A DNA stretch of 64,000 nt from an uncultured Lachnospiraceae bacterium. GTDB taxonomy: Bacteria; Bacillota; Clostridia; Lachnospirales; Lachnospiraceae. The stretch covers positions 50,234-114,233 of the forward strand of contig CADANF010000003.1 in NCBI GenBank assembly GCA_902789175.1. Reading direction: 5' to 3'. Below are positions 17,906 to 27,146 of the stretch, piece by piece. Each line of letters begins with the position of its first letter. Position 1 is the stretch's first letter. Both the position numbers and the translations under genes were made by a program. The notes below the pieces were generated by a model. It made no database searches. It was given only the letters and a program-made list of their open reading frames with translations, and was not told where the DNA came from.

Positions 17906-17951
17906 TTCTTTTTATCTATAAAAAATCAAATTAATAAAAAGTCATATTAAT

Positions 17952-17975
17952 AAAAAAGTGCGCCGGCAGGCGCAC
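17952..17975 (-). terminator. Second rpsO terminator
   Basis: GTGCGCC/GGCGCAC forms a 7-bp GC stem with a 4-nt loop, followed by TTTTTT on the minus strand. Confidence 0.85.
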
Positions 17976-17980
17976 AACTT

Positions 17981-18012
17981 AAAAAGACAGTCAGCATGCC
18001 TTCTGACTGTCT
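17981..18012 (-). terminator. First rpsO terminator
   Basis: AGACAGTCAG/CTGACTGTCT pairs over 10 bp and is followed by five T. It is in tandem with the next terminator. Confidence 0.85.
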
Positions 18013-18067
18013 CTTTATATTTTGTGTGTTTTCGATATTTTTTAAACAATTTGAACTATGTATCTTA

Positions 18068-18334
18068 TTATTTTCTAAGACCAAGTTCTGAAATGATTGC
18101 TCTGTAGCGCTCGATATCCTTATCCTTAAGGTATCCAAGCAGATTTCTTCTCTGACCTACCATCTTAAGAAGACCTCTTCTTGAGTGATGATCATTTGGA
18201 TGTGAAGCGAAGTGAACGTTAAGATCATTGATTCTTGCTGTAAGAATAGCGATCTGAACTTCAGGACAACCTGTGTCGTTAGCTCCCTTGCCGAACTTTG
18301 CAGCAAGCTCTGCCTTCTTTTCCTTTGTAATCAT
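18068..18334 (-). CDS. rpsO: 30S ribosomal protein S15
   Basis: The 88-residue protein has the family's normal length. Conserved blocks include [34 protein letters not shown] and the C-terminal [12 protein letters not shown]. It binds 16S rRNA in the small subunit and commonly represses its own translation. The start follows AAGGAGGAAAAACAA. It has its own promoter overlapping the end of aroC and two tandem terminators. Confidence 0.98.
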   Translation of the reverse strand: MITKEKKAELAAKFGKGANDTGCPEVQIAILTARINDLNVHFASHPNDHHSRRGLLKMVGQRRNLLGYLKDKDIERYRAIISELGLRK

Positions 18335-18374
18335 TTGTTTTTCCTCCTTGTTACTAGATTAAATCCATTCACTG

Positions 18375-18401
18375 AGCAGCGGTCGGAGTCGTCCAACTGC
18401 T
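18375..18401 (-). promoter_or_regulatory. Structured rpsO leader, candidate S15-binding site
   Basis: The leader can fold AGCA-GTTGG with CCGAC-(CGC)-TGCT around a 6-nt loop. It lies between the rpsO promoter and its ribosome site. S15 is known to bind leader structures in other bacteria; this site is an inference. Confidence 0.3.
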
Positions 18402-18413
18402 AAGTAAAGGCTC

Positions 18414-18441
18414 TGTATATATTAACAGAAGACACTGTTAA
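18414..18441 (-). promoter_or_regulatory. Promoter of rpsO
   Basis: TTAACA and TATACA are spaced by 16 bp, at the 3' end of aroC. Confidence 0.4.
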
Positions 18442-19541
18442 TTGCAAGAATAAATTTTTAGTACATTATCCATCTTTGATGTACAATTTTGTAATAAAAG
18501 ATCAGCAATAACTAAAGCAGTCATAGCTTCTACAACTACAACCGCACGCGGAGCAACAATCGGATCGTGACGTCCTTTGATCTCAATATCTACTTCTTCT
18601 TTTCTATTATTTACAGTATGCTGTTTTTGATAAATAGAAGGTGTAGGTTTAAATGCAGCCCTAAGTACTAAATCTCCTCCATCGCTGATACCACCTAGTA
18701 TTCCACCGGAATGGTTTGTTATTTTTACTACTTTACCATCTTTAATTCTAAAAGGATCATTATTTTCTGATCCTTTACTAGCAGCAGCCTTAAAGCCATC
18801 TCCTATTTCAAAACCTTTTACAGCTCCAATGGAAAATATAGCTTCAGCAAGTCTCGCATCCAGCTTTTCAAATACCGGTTCTCCAAGACCAACAGGAAGC
18901 CCTGTACATTTAAGTTCAACAACTGCCCCTGATGAATCCTTTGATTCGATCAAACTTTCAAGATACCTGCCAGCCTTCTCTGCAGCTTCCTTATCAGGCA
19001 TATAAAGCTTATTTCTCATAATCTCATCTTTATCGAATTTAGAGTAATCGATCTCGATTTCTCCGACAGATTTAACATAAGTAGTAAACTCCATTCCTAA
19101 ATATGAAAGCATCTTAATAGCTATAGCACCAGCCGCTACTCTTGCAGCAGTTTCTCTTCCCGAGGATCTCCCGCCACCGCGATAATCTCTAAAACCATAT
19201 TTAGCATCGAAGCAAAAATCTGCATGACCAGGACGATATACATCCATAATATTGCTATAATCTTTTGAAATCTGAGATGTATTCAATATCTGAAGCGAAA
19301 TAGGAGTTCCTGTAGTCTTTCCTTCAAAAACGCCAGACATGATCTTAACTTTATCAGCTTCATTTCTCATAGTAGTAAATTCAGACTGTCCCGGTTTCCT
19401 TCTATCAAGGAAAGACTGAATATAATCTTCATCAATAGGAATACCAGCCGGACATCCATCCACTACAACACCAATGCCTTCTCCATGGGATTCACCCCAG
19501 GTAGAAATCTTAAATAATGTGCCAAAAGTTGATCCTGCCAT
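18438..19541 (-). CDS. aroC: Chorismate synthase
   Basis: The 367-residue protein begins MAGSTFGTLFKISTWGESHG, the classical GESHG signature. It has the VYRPGHAD and YRGGGRSSGRETAARVAAGA motifs that bind FMN and EPSP, and a late GRHDPIVAPRAVVVVEAM block. It converts EPSP to chorismate using reduced FMN. It starts after AAAGGAG. Confidence 0.97.
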   Translation of the reverse strand: MAGSTFGTLFKISTWGESHGEGIGVVVDGCPAGIPIDEDYIQSFLDRRKPGQSEFTTMRNEADKVKIMSGVFEGKTTGTPISLQILNTSQISKDYSNIMDVYRPGHADFCFDAKYGFRDYRGGGRSSGRETAARVAAGAIAIKMLSYLGMEFTTYVKSVGEIEIDYSKFDKDEIMRNKLYMPDKEAAEKAGRYLESLIESKDSSGAVVELKCTGLPVGLGEPVFEKLDARLAEAIFSIGAVKGFEIGDGFKAAASKGSENNDPFRIKDGKVVKITNHSGGILGGISDGGDLVLRAAFKPTPSIYQKQHTVNNRKEEVDIEIKGRHDPIVAPRAVVVVEAMTALVIADLLLQNCTSKMDNVLKIYSCN

Positions 19542-19616
19542 TGTTATTTCTCCTTTATTTACTAAGCTTAAAACATAAAAAACGTCTTAAGTATAACATA
19601 TAACAAGGCAAAATAA

Positions 19617-19648
19617 AACAGGACAAGGGGCAAAGCCCTTGTCCTGTT
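19617..19648 (-). terminator. Terminator of the EAL-domain gene
   Basis: A 13-bp stem (AACAGGACAAGGG with its complement) and 6-nt loop is followed by TTTTATTTT on the minus strand. Its first bases overlap the stop region of the gene. Confidence 0.85.
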
Positions 19649-21332
19649 AAATTCTTTTATTTGCCCATTCTTTGAACTCATTAAATGGTATCGGTCTGGA
19701 ATAATGAAACCCCTGTAAAGCAACTGCAGAACACCCTAAAGCCTTTTCTCTCATTAACTGATTTTCTATTCCTTCAACACATGTTTCTGCTCCGTAAATA
19801 TCAGAATATTCAACAAAACATTTAAGTGCTCTGTTCTCCTTGTCGCTGGTTTCAATATCTCTGATAAATGATCTGTCTATCTTTACAATATCAAGATCAA
19901 GGTCTCTGATAAGATTTGCCGAAGAATAACCTGTGCCAAAATCATCCAGAGCAAATCTGACACCATAACTTTTCAGCTGAGCAACTATATTCTTAAGTCT
20001 GTTTTTTTCTATAAGTCTACATCTTTCAGTAAGCTCAAGACAAAGATTCTCCGGAGGATAACCTACTTCTTCAATAACATTTATAACATCCCTCACAAAA
20101 GAAGACTTTTGGAGCTGAGTATAAGCAATATTCACATGAAGAAGGAAATCCTTTCTATTCTTTACAAATTCAATGCAGTCAGATATGGATTTTTTAATGA
20201 TCCATAGACCTAACAGATAGAATCTGGCATCCAGTTCCACCACTGGCATAAATACATCTGGAGGTACATAGCCAAACTCTTCGTTACTCCATCTAAGTAG
20301 TGCTTCAGCCGCTATAAGCTTTTCAGTTTTGGCATCCACTATTGGCTGATAAAACATTTCAAAGCCTTTAAAATTATCCATTATAGAAATTCGGATCTTA
20401 TTTATCTTTTGAATTGTTTCCTGAGATTTATCATTAGCCAGGTCATTAAAATCAACCAAAGCTCCATTTTCTTCACGTTTGGATTTTTGAAAAGCTGTAT
20501 TTAAGCAAACAAATATGGTATTATCATCCACATTAAACTGATCCAGCTTAAGAAATGCACCATTTAATCGAAGAGGAACTTTATAATCATCTACCTCTAT
20601 TCCTTCCTGCATCCATAAAGAAAGCTTTTCATATTTTTCTTTTAATTGATCTATGTTAATACTATGACTTATTAAAATTGACTGGGTTCCATCCAGCCTG
20701 AAATAATCTCCAAAATTTCCAAATTCATCAGCAAATTTTCTTGCCATCTGATATATAGTCTTATTTCCTACTTCGTAGCCATAAAGGGAATTTACCCTGG
20801 AAAACTTAGAAGGGCCAAACATTACGATTGTCGCTTCAATATGATTTTTAATATGGTCTGAAAGCACTTCAAAAAACCCAGCTCTATTCATCAGACCTGT
20901 TAACTGATCTACCTTATTTTCCAAAGTATGATTCTTTATACTTCCTCCAAAATATTTAGGTTTGCCATAATCATCTCTCATAACAATGCCACGACATCTA
21001 CACATATCATATCGGCCATTTTTTTCCATAGCCCTGTACTGCATATCATGAGAATTCATTTTTCCACAAAATATCAATTCAATACTTTTATGATATGTAT
21101 CTCTGTCATCAGGATGAATCTTCTTCTCCCATTCAAGTCCCGCATTTATCATATGCGTTCCCGGCAGACCAAAAGTGTCTACAGCATTTCTAGACCATAT
21201 GGAATAATCATGCTCCATATCTGATAGGAAAACATATTTATCATCTGCTATAAGAGAAAATGTCTGAAAGAGATTTTCAAGCTGTTTTTTCCATAAAGGC
21301 ATCTCTTCAATTTCCCCATTTTTTTCTGACAT
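19647..21332 (-). CDS. PAS-like / degenerate GGDEF / EAL cyclic-di-GMP phosphodiesterase
   Basis: A 561-residue cytosolic protein with three regions. A PAS-like sensor (about 20-140) has WEKKIHPDDRDTYHKS. A GGDEF-like domain (about 145-300) has LDGTQ in place of the GGDEF active site, so it should not make c-di-GMP. An EAL domain (about 320-555) looks active: EALLRW, VNIAY, LELTER, ALDDFGTGYSS, VKIDRS, CVEGIE and LQGFHYSRP keep the metal and substrate residues. It would hydrolyse c-di-GMP. I chose the ATG at 21332 because GGAGGAG sits 5 bp upstream; an earlier ATG has no such site. Confidence 0.88.
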   Translation of the reverse strand: MSEKNGEIEEMPLWKKQLENLFQTFSLIADDKYVFLSDMEHDYSIWSRNAVDTFGLPGTHMINAGLEWEKKIHPDDRDTYHKSIELIFCGKMNSHDMQYRAMEKNGRYDMCRCRGIVMRDDYGKPKYFGGSIKNHTLENKVDQLTGLMNRAGFFEVLSDHIKNHIEATIVMFGPSKFSRVNSLYGYEVGNKTIYQMARKFADEFGNFGDYFRLDGTQSILISHSINIDQLKEKYEKLSLWMQEGIEVDDYKVPLRLNGAFLKLDQFNVDDNTIFVCLNTAFQKSKREENGALVDFNDLANDKSQETIQKINKIRISIMDNFKGFEMFYQPIVDAKTEKLIAAEALLRWSNEEFGYVPPDVFMPVVELDARFYLLGLWIIKKSISDCIEFVKNRKDFLLHVNIAYTQLQKSSFVRDVINVIEEVGYPPENLCLELTERCRLIEKNRLKNIVAQLKSYGVRFALDDFGTGYSSANLIRDLDLDIVKIDRSFIRDIETSDKENRALKCFVEYSDIYGAETCVEGIENQLMREKALGCSAVALQGFHYSRPIPFNEFKEWANKRI

Positions 21333-21383
21333 ATTGCTCCTCCATATAACTTTTTCCCAATACATAACTCCATTTATATAAGT

Positions 21384-21413
21384 ATTATAACATTTTCCTT
21401 TAATCAGCTACAA
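21384..21413 (-). promoter_or_regulatory. Promoter of the EAL-domain gene
   Basis: TTGTAG and a perfect TATAAT are separated by 18 bp, about 50 bp upstream of the start. Confidence 0.5.
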
Positions 21414-21453
21414 TAAATCACTTAATCATAAATCTGAAAAATATATGAATTAT

Positions 21454-21485
21454 AAAAAAACGCTCCCAAGGCTTAAAGGAGCGTT
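21454..21485 (-). terminator. Terminator of the maltodextrin operon
   Basis: AACGCTCC/GGAGCGTT with an 11-nt loop is followed by seven T on the minus strand. Confidence 0.85.
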
Positions 21486-21506
21486 ACGTAAGAAGAACGA
21501 AAATTA

Positions 21507-23183
21507 TTATATTATTAATCCGCCATAACATGGAATATTAATGGTACAACCCTTACCATTATTTTCCTTCTCTGACAGAGTAACAATCTTTTCTTTATCA
21601 GAATTATTGATCAGAATAAGAACTCTTTCCTCTTTACATTCTCTAGCAAATATATAGAGTCCTTCTGCATCGGTTCTGATACATTTATAATCACCATACC
21701 TTAAAGCAGGATGATCTTTTCTAATTTTGATCCAGGACCTTAACTTATCACTTAAATATGTATTTAGCTTGTCCCAAGGCATCGCAGCTCTATATTCAGG
21801 TTCCGTACTTCCTGTTATAAAACCTTCATCCCCATAGAATATAGACGGAATACCCGGTGCCATTAATAGATAAAATGTAGCAAGTTCCAATTTTCTTATA
21901 TCATTATCGCAGTAATATAAAAATCTTGGTACATCATGAGAATCCAGGAAATTCATCTGAGAAAGAGTTACCGGCCACGGATATCTCATAAGTGATTTCT
22001 GAATCATTTCATCAAAAACACTTGCACTTATCATATTTTTTGCAAAGAAATCTCTGCAAAGATATGTAAATGTATAATTCATGGCAGAATCGAACTGATC
22101 CCCTTTAAGCCAGGTCTCTGCATCTTCCCAGATTTCTGCTATAAGAAATGCATCTTTCTTTTCCTCTTTAACAGCTTTTCTAAAAGCACGCCATGTATCA
22201 TGATCAACTTCATTAGCTACATCCAGTCGCCATCCATCAATATCAAATTCTCTGATCCAGTATCTTCCTACATCACATATAAATTTTCTTACCTCTGGAT
22301 TACTGGTATTAAGCTTTGGCATTTCTTTTACATAGGCAAAGCATTCATAATTCGGAGGATCCGAGTAATCAATAGGAAAATTAAGACAGTAAAACCAGTC
22401 TTTATATTTAGAATTATCCTGATTTTCTATCACGTCTTTAAATGCAAAGAAATCTGGTCCGCAGTGATTAAATACTCCATCTAAAATGATATTCATTCCT
22501 TTACTGTGAAGTTTTTCCACAAGTTCTTTTAGATCATCCTTAGTTCCAAGAAGTGGATCTATCTCAAAATAATCAATGGTATCATATTTATGATATGAAT
22601 TTGCCTTAAAGATAGGATTAAGATATATTAGATCAGCACCCAGATCACTGATATAATCTAAATTTTCTATCACACCACGCAGCGTACCACCCAGCTTATT
22701 TTGAATCATTTCTGTATTTATAGATTCATTTCTAAGTTCTCTTTTACCACTGGCAAAACTGTCAGGAAAAATGTGATACATCACTTTATCCTTAACCCAC
22801 TCAGGTTCATTTATCACTTCTTCTCTTCTGATAAATGGGAATTGAAAATACTCCGTTCTATGGGCATCCATCTTTTCCACAAAACCTCTTGAATAAAAAT
22901 ATAATTTTTCATTTCCATCTGATAAAAGGAAATAATAGCAAACCCTTGTATATGAAGTTTTTATATGTGCTTCATAATAATCAAAGAGATCATCACTTGC
23001 TGTTTTTTCTAATTTTGCCTTAGTTACAGGGATTGGCTCAACATAAGCCACCCTGTCACCAAAATATAAATATATCGAATCCATATCATCCTTAGCTGTC
23101 CTGATACGGATCACTAACTCATTTTCATTAAGTGCATATGCATATTGGGATAAAGGCATATGCAAAATAGCTTCTTTTATCAT
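21507..23183 (-). CDS. GH13 cyclomaltodextrinase/neopullulanase-like alpha-glucanase
   Basis: A 558-residue protein without signal peptide, so cytosolic. An N-terminal beta domain (about 1-120, CBM34-like) precedes the GH13 barrel. All four conserved regions are visible: DGVFNHCG, GWRLDVANE with the nucleophile Asp, AEIWE with the acid/base Glu, and FLDSHDVPR. Domain plan and length match maltogenic amylase, neopullulanase and cyclomaltodextrinase, which open imported maltodextrins or cyclodextrins. It follows malG by only 2 bp, so its substrate is probably what MalEFG imports. Confidence 0.93.
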   Translation of the reverse strand: MIKEAILHMPLSQYAYALNENELVIRIRTAKDDMDSIYLYFGDRVAYVEPIPVTKAKLEKTASDDLFDYYEAHIKTSYTRVCYYFLLSDGNEKLYFYSRGFVEKMDAHRTEYFQFPFIRREEVINEPEWVKDKVMYHIFPDSFASGKRELRNESINTEMIQNKLGGTLRGVIENLDYISDLGADLIYLNPIFKANSYHKYDTIDYFEIDPLLGTKDDLKELVEKLHSKGMNIILDGVFNHCGPDFFAFKDVIENQDNSKYKDWFYCLNFPIDYSDPPNYECFAYVKEMPKLNTSNPEVRKFICDVGRYWIREFDIDGWRLDVANEVDHDTWRAFRKAVKEEKKDAFLIAEIWEDAETWLKGDQFDSAMNYTFTYLCRDFFAKNMISASVFDEMIQKSLMRYPWPVTLSQMNFLDSHDVPRFLYYCDNDIRKLELATFYLLMAPGIPSIFYGDEGFITGSTEPEYRAAMPWDKLNTYLSDKLRSWIKIRKDHPALRYGDYKCIRTDAEGLYIFARECKEERVLILINNSDKEKIVTLSEKENNGKGCTINIPCYGGLII

Positions 23184-23185
23184 AA

Positions 23186-24031
23186 TTATCCTTTTACTGC
23201 TCCACCTGTGATGCCTTCGACATAGAATCTCTGCATTAACATAAAGAGTACGGAAATTGGTACCGCAACGATTATGCCGCCTGCACAGAATACTGAAAAA
23301 TAATCTCCTACCAGAGTTCTCTGTACCAGATTAAAAAGCCCCATAGAAACTGTCCAATCACAAGGATTTTTAGATCTGATCATAAGCCGGGCCATAAGGA
23401 AATCCATCCAAGGTGTAAGGAAGGAATTTATAACTGTATAAACAATAATAGGTTTTGAAAGTGGTATAACGATCCTTGTAAAGATCTTATATTCCGAAGC
23501 ACCTTCTAATTTTGCTGATTCCCTCAATGATATAGGAATTGTATCGAAGAATCCTTTACAGATAAGATATCCCAATCCCGAACCGGCAGAATATACCAGG
23601 ATAAGACCTATCCTGCTGTTGGTAAGTCCAAGTAATTTCATAATGAAATAAATAGCTATCATTGAAAGAACACTTGGGAACATACCTAAAATGATAGAAA
23701 AGCTCATGAGCTCTTTTCTTACACGGAATCTCATACAGCTAAAAGCATATGAAACCATAAGAACAAAGCTTGTTGATATGGCACAGGTAAAAATACCTAT
23801 TATCATGGAATTCTTAAACCATGCAGGAAAATTTGCAACAGTATCAGGTCTGAAGAATAACTGTTTAAAGTTATCAAGTGTAAATTCAGTCGGAAAAAAA
23901 TGCATTGTATTAATTCCCTTATATCCTGAAAGAGATGTTACAAAAAGCCATATGATCGGTATCAGCCATACTAAGGCAAGAAAAGCTAAAACTATATGTC
24001 TGATTATTGGTCTTATTACTTTTTTCGTCAT
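23186..24031 (-). CDS. malG: Maltodextrin ABC transporter permease MalG-like
   Basis: A 281-residue inner-membrane permease with about six helices and the cytoplasmic EAA loop (ESAKLEGASEYKIFTRIVIP) that contacts the ATPase. The ATG at 24031 is preferred, since AGGAGG lies 11 bp upstream and it overlaps the malF stop by one base (TAATG), indicating translational coupling. No ATPase gene is in the operon. A shared MsmX/MalK-type ATPase elsewhere is likely, as in many Firmicutes. Confidence 0.93.
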   Translation of the reverse strand: MTKKVIRPIIRHIVLAFLALVWLIPIIWLFVTSLSGYKGINTMHFFPTEFTLDNFKQLFFRPDTVANFPAWFKNSMIIGIFTCAISTSFVLMVSYAFSCMRFRVRKELMSFSIILGMFPSVLSMIAIYFIMKLLGLTNSRIGLILVYSAGSGLGYLICKGFFDTIPISLRESAKLEGASEYKIFTRIVIPLSKPIIVYTVINSFLTPWMDFLMARLMIRSKNPCDWTVSMGLFNLVQRTLVGDYFSVFCAGGIIVAVPISVLFMLMQRFYVEGITGGAVKG

Positions 24032-25440
24032 TACTGATACGCCTCCTCTTTTGCTCCAGCCACCATTTTTGAGAAGGTAAACAACGTAATACCTGCGCAA
24101 ATGATAAATACACAGATACCGATAACTGAAGCCATCTTATAATTAGAATAGTCATTGGTCAGTGTAAACAGCCATGTAATAAGAAGATCAACTTCCTTTG
24201 CATTTGAATTTGCGTAGTTCATATTAGTTGTTACATAATCGCTGGTTAACAGATAAATAACATTAAAGTTATTGATATTTGCAATAAATGAAGATATAAG
24301 GCTTGGGCCTGTGATAAATAAAATGTATGGCATAGTTATCTTCCAGAATATCTGTCTTTCAGAAGCCCCATCAATCCTTGCACTTTCAAGCTGATCCGCT
24401 GGAATATTCATAAGGATACCAGTGGATGAGATCATCTGGAAAGGAACACCAACCCAGATATTGATAAGGATAACTGAAACGAAAGCCCAACCTGGCTTGG
24501 AAAGGAAAGGTATATAACTAAGTCCTTTTCCAACAAGTCCAATATTCTGAAGAAATTCCGTTATACCAAGGCGGTTACAGATACCATTTACAATACCATA
24601 ATCTCCGAACATTTTACCTACAAGAAGAAGAGTTACAAACTGAGGAATTGCTATTGTGATAACAAAACATGTTCTCCAGAACTTAGGAAATTTAGTTCTC
24701 TTATCATTAATAAATTTTGCCAGAACGATCCCTCCAAAGAATGTTGTAGCAGTTGAAAACAAAGCCCACACCAGAGTCCAGATAAGCACCCTTACAAATA
24801 CATATCCAAAGGATACAGTAGATGTAGTTGTAAATAATGTCTTAAAATTTGATAAACCAACCCAGGAAAAAAGGTATGTTGGAGGCTGATGCTCTCCGTC
24901 ATAATTGGTAAATGCTATACAGATAAGGAATATGATAGGTATAACATTTACAAGGATGATACCAAGTCCCGGTAAAGTAAGAAGCGTCTTATGGAACTTA
25001 TGATTAAAAAGCTCTCTAACATCTTCTCTAAATGAATTGATATGCTTATTACTCTCCTTAAGCTGCTGAAGAAAATAATTTGCTTTAACATTACTTATGG
25101 CAAGGATGATATAAGCTGCTATAAATAATATACCGATGATACCACAAAGTAAGATCAACAGTGAATTGTCATAATCATTAACCACTTTAGTAAGTGTTTT
25201 GGGATCAAACACCTCTTCTCTTTGTACAGTTCCGAGGGTTGATAATTTGGCGATATAATCAAGCGAAAAACCGAAAGTAAAAACAAAAAACAGGATCTGA
25301 ATAAGCTGAAGCAAAATGCCCTTTATATACTGTCCCCTGACGAAGTATCCCATTCCGAATATTACAAATGACAGTTTTGTCCAGATATCGCCTCTTAAAA
25401 ATGAATCCATAAATTTTCTTTTTTCAAATTGAACAGGCAT
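24031..25440 (-). CDS. malF: Maltodextrin ABC transporter permease MalF-like
   Basis: The 469-residue permease has extra N-terminal membrane segments (about 20-130) before the usual core, as in MalF. The EAA loop ESARIDGASERQIFWKITMP lies near residue 360. It pairs with MalG to form the channel for sugar delivered by the binding lipoprotein. Confidence 0.93.
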   Translation of the reverse strand: MPVQFEKRKFMDSFLRGDIWTKLSFVIFGMGYFVRGQYIKGILLQLIQILFFVFTFGFSLDYIAKLSTLGTVQREEVFDPKTLTKVVNDYDNSLLILLCGIIGILFIAAYIILAISNVKANYFLQQLKESNKHINSFREDVRELFNHKFHKTLLTLPGLGIILVNVIPIIFLICIAFTNYDGEHQPPTYLFSWVGLSNFKTLFTTTSTVSFGYVFVRVLIWTLVWALFSTATTFFGGIVLAKFINDKRTKFPKFWRTCFVITIAIPQFVTLLLVGKMFGDYGIVNGICNRLGITEFLQNIGLVGKGLSYIPFLSKPGWAFVSVILINIWVGVPFQMISSTGILMNIPADQLESARIDGASERQIFWKITMPYILFITGPSLISSFIANINNFNVIYLLTSDYVTTNMNYANSNAKEVDLLITWLFTLTNDYSNYKMASVIGICVFIICAGITLFTFSKMVAGAKEEAYQ

Positions 25441-25479
25441 ACTTTTTCCTCTTTATAATAAAATGATCATTTTTTTAAC

Positions 25480-25514
25480 CTGCCGGAAGAGAAAGTGTAA
25501 ATCTCTGCCGGCAG
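25480..25514 (-). other. Intercistronic hairpin between malE and malF
   Basis: CTGCCGG/CCGGCAG with an inner AGAGA/TCTCT helix forms a two-part stem without a following T-tract. It would protect the malE 3' end or reduce readthrough, which would favour the binding protein over the permeases. Confidence 0.6.
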
Positions 25515-25543
25515 AAATATTAATGAGAAAATTTTAGTCTACT

Positions 25544-26848
25544 TTACTGTGTGATACCAGCTACTGCATCATCAAGTAATTTCTGAACATCTGTATAGCT
25601 GCCTTCAACAAGAGTCTGACCAAGAGTTGCGGCTGGTGCCCAGTAATTATCACCAACTCTCTGAAGATCAGCATAATCAGCCTGAGCAGCAAGAGCAGCA
25701 AGAGCTGGAGCAGAAGCAATCTCTTCAGATGCTGCAGCCTTGATATTTGAAGGTCCTTCACCTGTTGCAATAGCAATCTTTTTCTGACTTGCTTCACTTG
25801 TGATGAATTCACCAAGGAGCATAGCCCAACCTGGGTTCTTAGAATAAGCATTTACACCAAGGAACTTGTAACCAGCAAATGAACCCATCTGAACCTGATC
25901 ACCATTTACAGTAAATGTAGGAAGCTTTGTTGCAGCATAATTATCGCCATATGCCTCCATAAATGCGTTAGTTGCCCATGTACCATTTACATCAGCGATC
26001 ATTTCTCCATTAAGAGCAAATGCCTGAGCATCTTCATTTACACAGCTCTTCATAGCTTTGTTCTTGCAGATTTCTGTAACAGCCTTTGCTACGTCAGCAC
26101 CTGTGTACTTTCCGTCTGTTGAATTCCAGTTACAGATATTCTTTCCGTCATCGCCAAGCTTCATCTCAAGTCCTGCACCAGCAAAGAATCCGTATAAATA
26201 CCATGCGCCTGAAACTTCCATACCTACTGTCTTACCCTGCTTTTCAGCAGCTGCAAGAAGTGAATCCCAGCTCTTAACATCATCTTCTGTTAAGTACTGC
26301 TTATTATAGAAAAGGAAATATCCATTTGAAGCTGTAAGTGGGTATGCATAAAGTTTACCATCCTGTGAAGCAGCTTCAACTGTTGATGCTGCATTTGTCT
26401 CTGATGGATTGTAAGTATATGTAGCTTCAATACTCTGAAGAGCTCCTGCATTAACAAGATCTCTTAACTGATCATCAGGGAAAACAAAAAGATCAGCTGC
26501 GGCTTCAACGTCTGAAAGAACATCATCTTTACAATTTGCTTCTGACTCAGCACCGATTGTAATATTAAATGTAACATCAGGATACTGCTTCTTAAAATCT
26601 TCTACGATCTCAGCCATAACCTTCTGATAACTTTCAGTCTCAGAACACCAGAGTGTAAGATTAACCGGATCTTTTGTTGAACTGATAAGAGCTGCTACTG
26701 CATCATCATTCTTTACAGCCTCTGTTGCAGTATTCCCGTTACTTGCAACACCAGTCTCCTTCTTATCTGTTTCCTTTGCACCGCAACCTGTAAGTGCAGT
26801 TACTGCCATAGCTGAACTAAGCAGAATTCCTAAAGCTCTCTTTTTCAT
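25544..26848 (-). CDS. malE: Maltodextrin-binding lipoprotein
   Basis: A 434-residue solute-binding protein with a lipoprotein signal ending LTGC (lipid-Cys22). The mature part has typical family-1 sugar-binding blocks: VNLTLWCSE, SWDSLLAAAEKQGKT, GEMIADVNGTWA, and a tail with PALAALAAQADYAD. It captures maltodextrins outside the membrane for MalFG. It is the first gene of the operon, opposite the LacI-type regulator. Confidence 0.92.
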   Translation of the reverse strand: MKKRALGILLSSAMAVTALTGCGAKETDKKETGVASNGNTATEAVKNDDAVAALISSTKDPVNLTLWCSETESYQKVMAEIVEDFKKQYPDVTFNITIGAESEANCKDDVLSDVEAAADLFVFPDDQLRDLVNAGALQSIEATYTYNPSETNAASTVEAASQDGKLYAYPLTASNGYFLFYNKQYLTEDDVKSWDSLLAAAEKQGKTVGMEVSGAWYLYGFFAGAGLEMKLGDDGKNICNWNSTDGKYTGADVAKAVTEICKNKAMKSCVNEDAQAFALNGEMIADVNGTWATNAFMEAYGDNYAATKLPTFTVNGDQVQMGSFAGYKFLGVNAYSKNPGWAMLLGEFITSEASQKKIAIATGEGPSNIKAAASEEIASAPALAALAAQADYADLQRVGDNYWAPAATLGQTLVEGSYTDVQKLLDDAVAGITQ

Positions 26849-26890
26849 TTGATTTCCTCCTTTTTAACTATGAAAATAGTTTCCATATAA

Positions 26891-26925
26891 CTACAAATCA
26901 TGTATTAATTATTTATCATTTGTAG
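26891..26925. promoter_or_regulatory. Inverted repeat in malE leader, possible operator
   Basis: CTACAAAT and ATTTGTAG form a perfect 8-bp inverted repeat separated by 19 bp, between the malE promoter and gene. It may bind the adjacent LacI-type regulator or fold in RNA; the spacing is unusual for a LacI operator. Confidence 0.3.
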
Positions 26926-26938
26926 CACTTACATGTTT

Positions 26939-26967
26939 ATTATTGTATTCCAGAGAACTAATTTCAA
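26939..26967 (-). promoter_or_regulatory. Promoter of malE operon
   Basis: TTGAAA and AATAAT are separated by 17 bp. Confidence 0.45.
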
Positions 26968-27026
26968 GGGAAAACAGGTATTATACATCAATTTCATAAG
27001 GAAACCGCTACACTTTTTTCTTTCTT

Positions 27027-27055
27027 TTGTGCACTTTTAATAAGTAAATTATGAT
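27027..27055 (+). promoter_or_regulatory. Promoter candidate for the LacI-type regulator
   Basis: TTGTGC and TATGAT are spaced 17 bp apart, about 90 bp before the regulator start. The -35 match is partial. Confidence 0.35.
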
Positions 27056-27146
27056 ATTATATCTTCAACAAGATATTTTTCACATATAAACCTGATAAAA
27101 AATACTTAAAGTGATAAATATCATTAATTTAAAGGAGGAAAAAGGT

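Noticed and set aside
17947-18138. 63-codon minus-strand frame across the end of rpsO
   Set aside because: It overlaps rpsO in another frame and runs through both terminators.
25561-25851. Leucine-rich 96-codon minus-strand frame inside malE
   Set aside because: It is the malE sequence read in another frame; the richness in Leu comes from Ala/Gln-rich codons.
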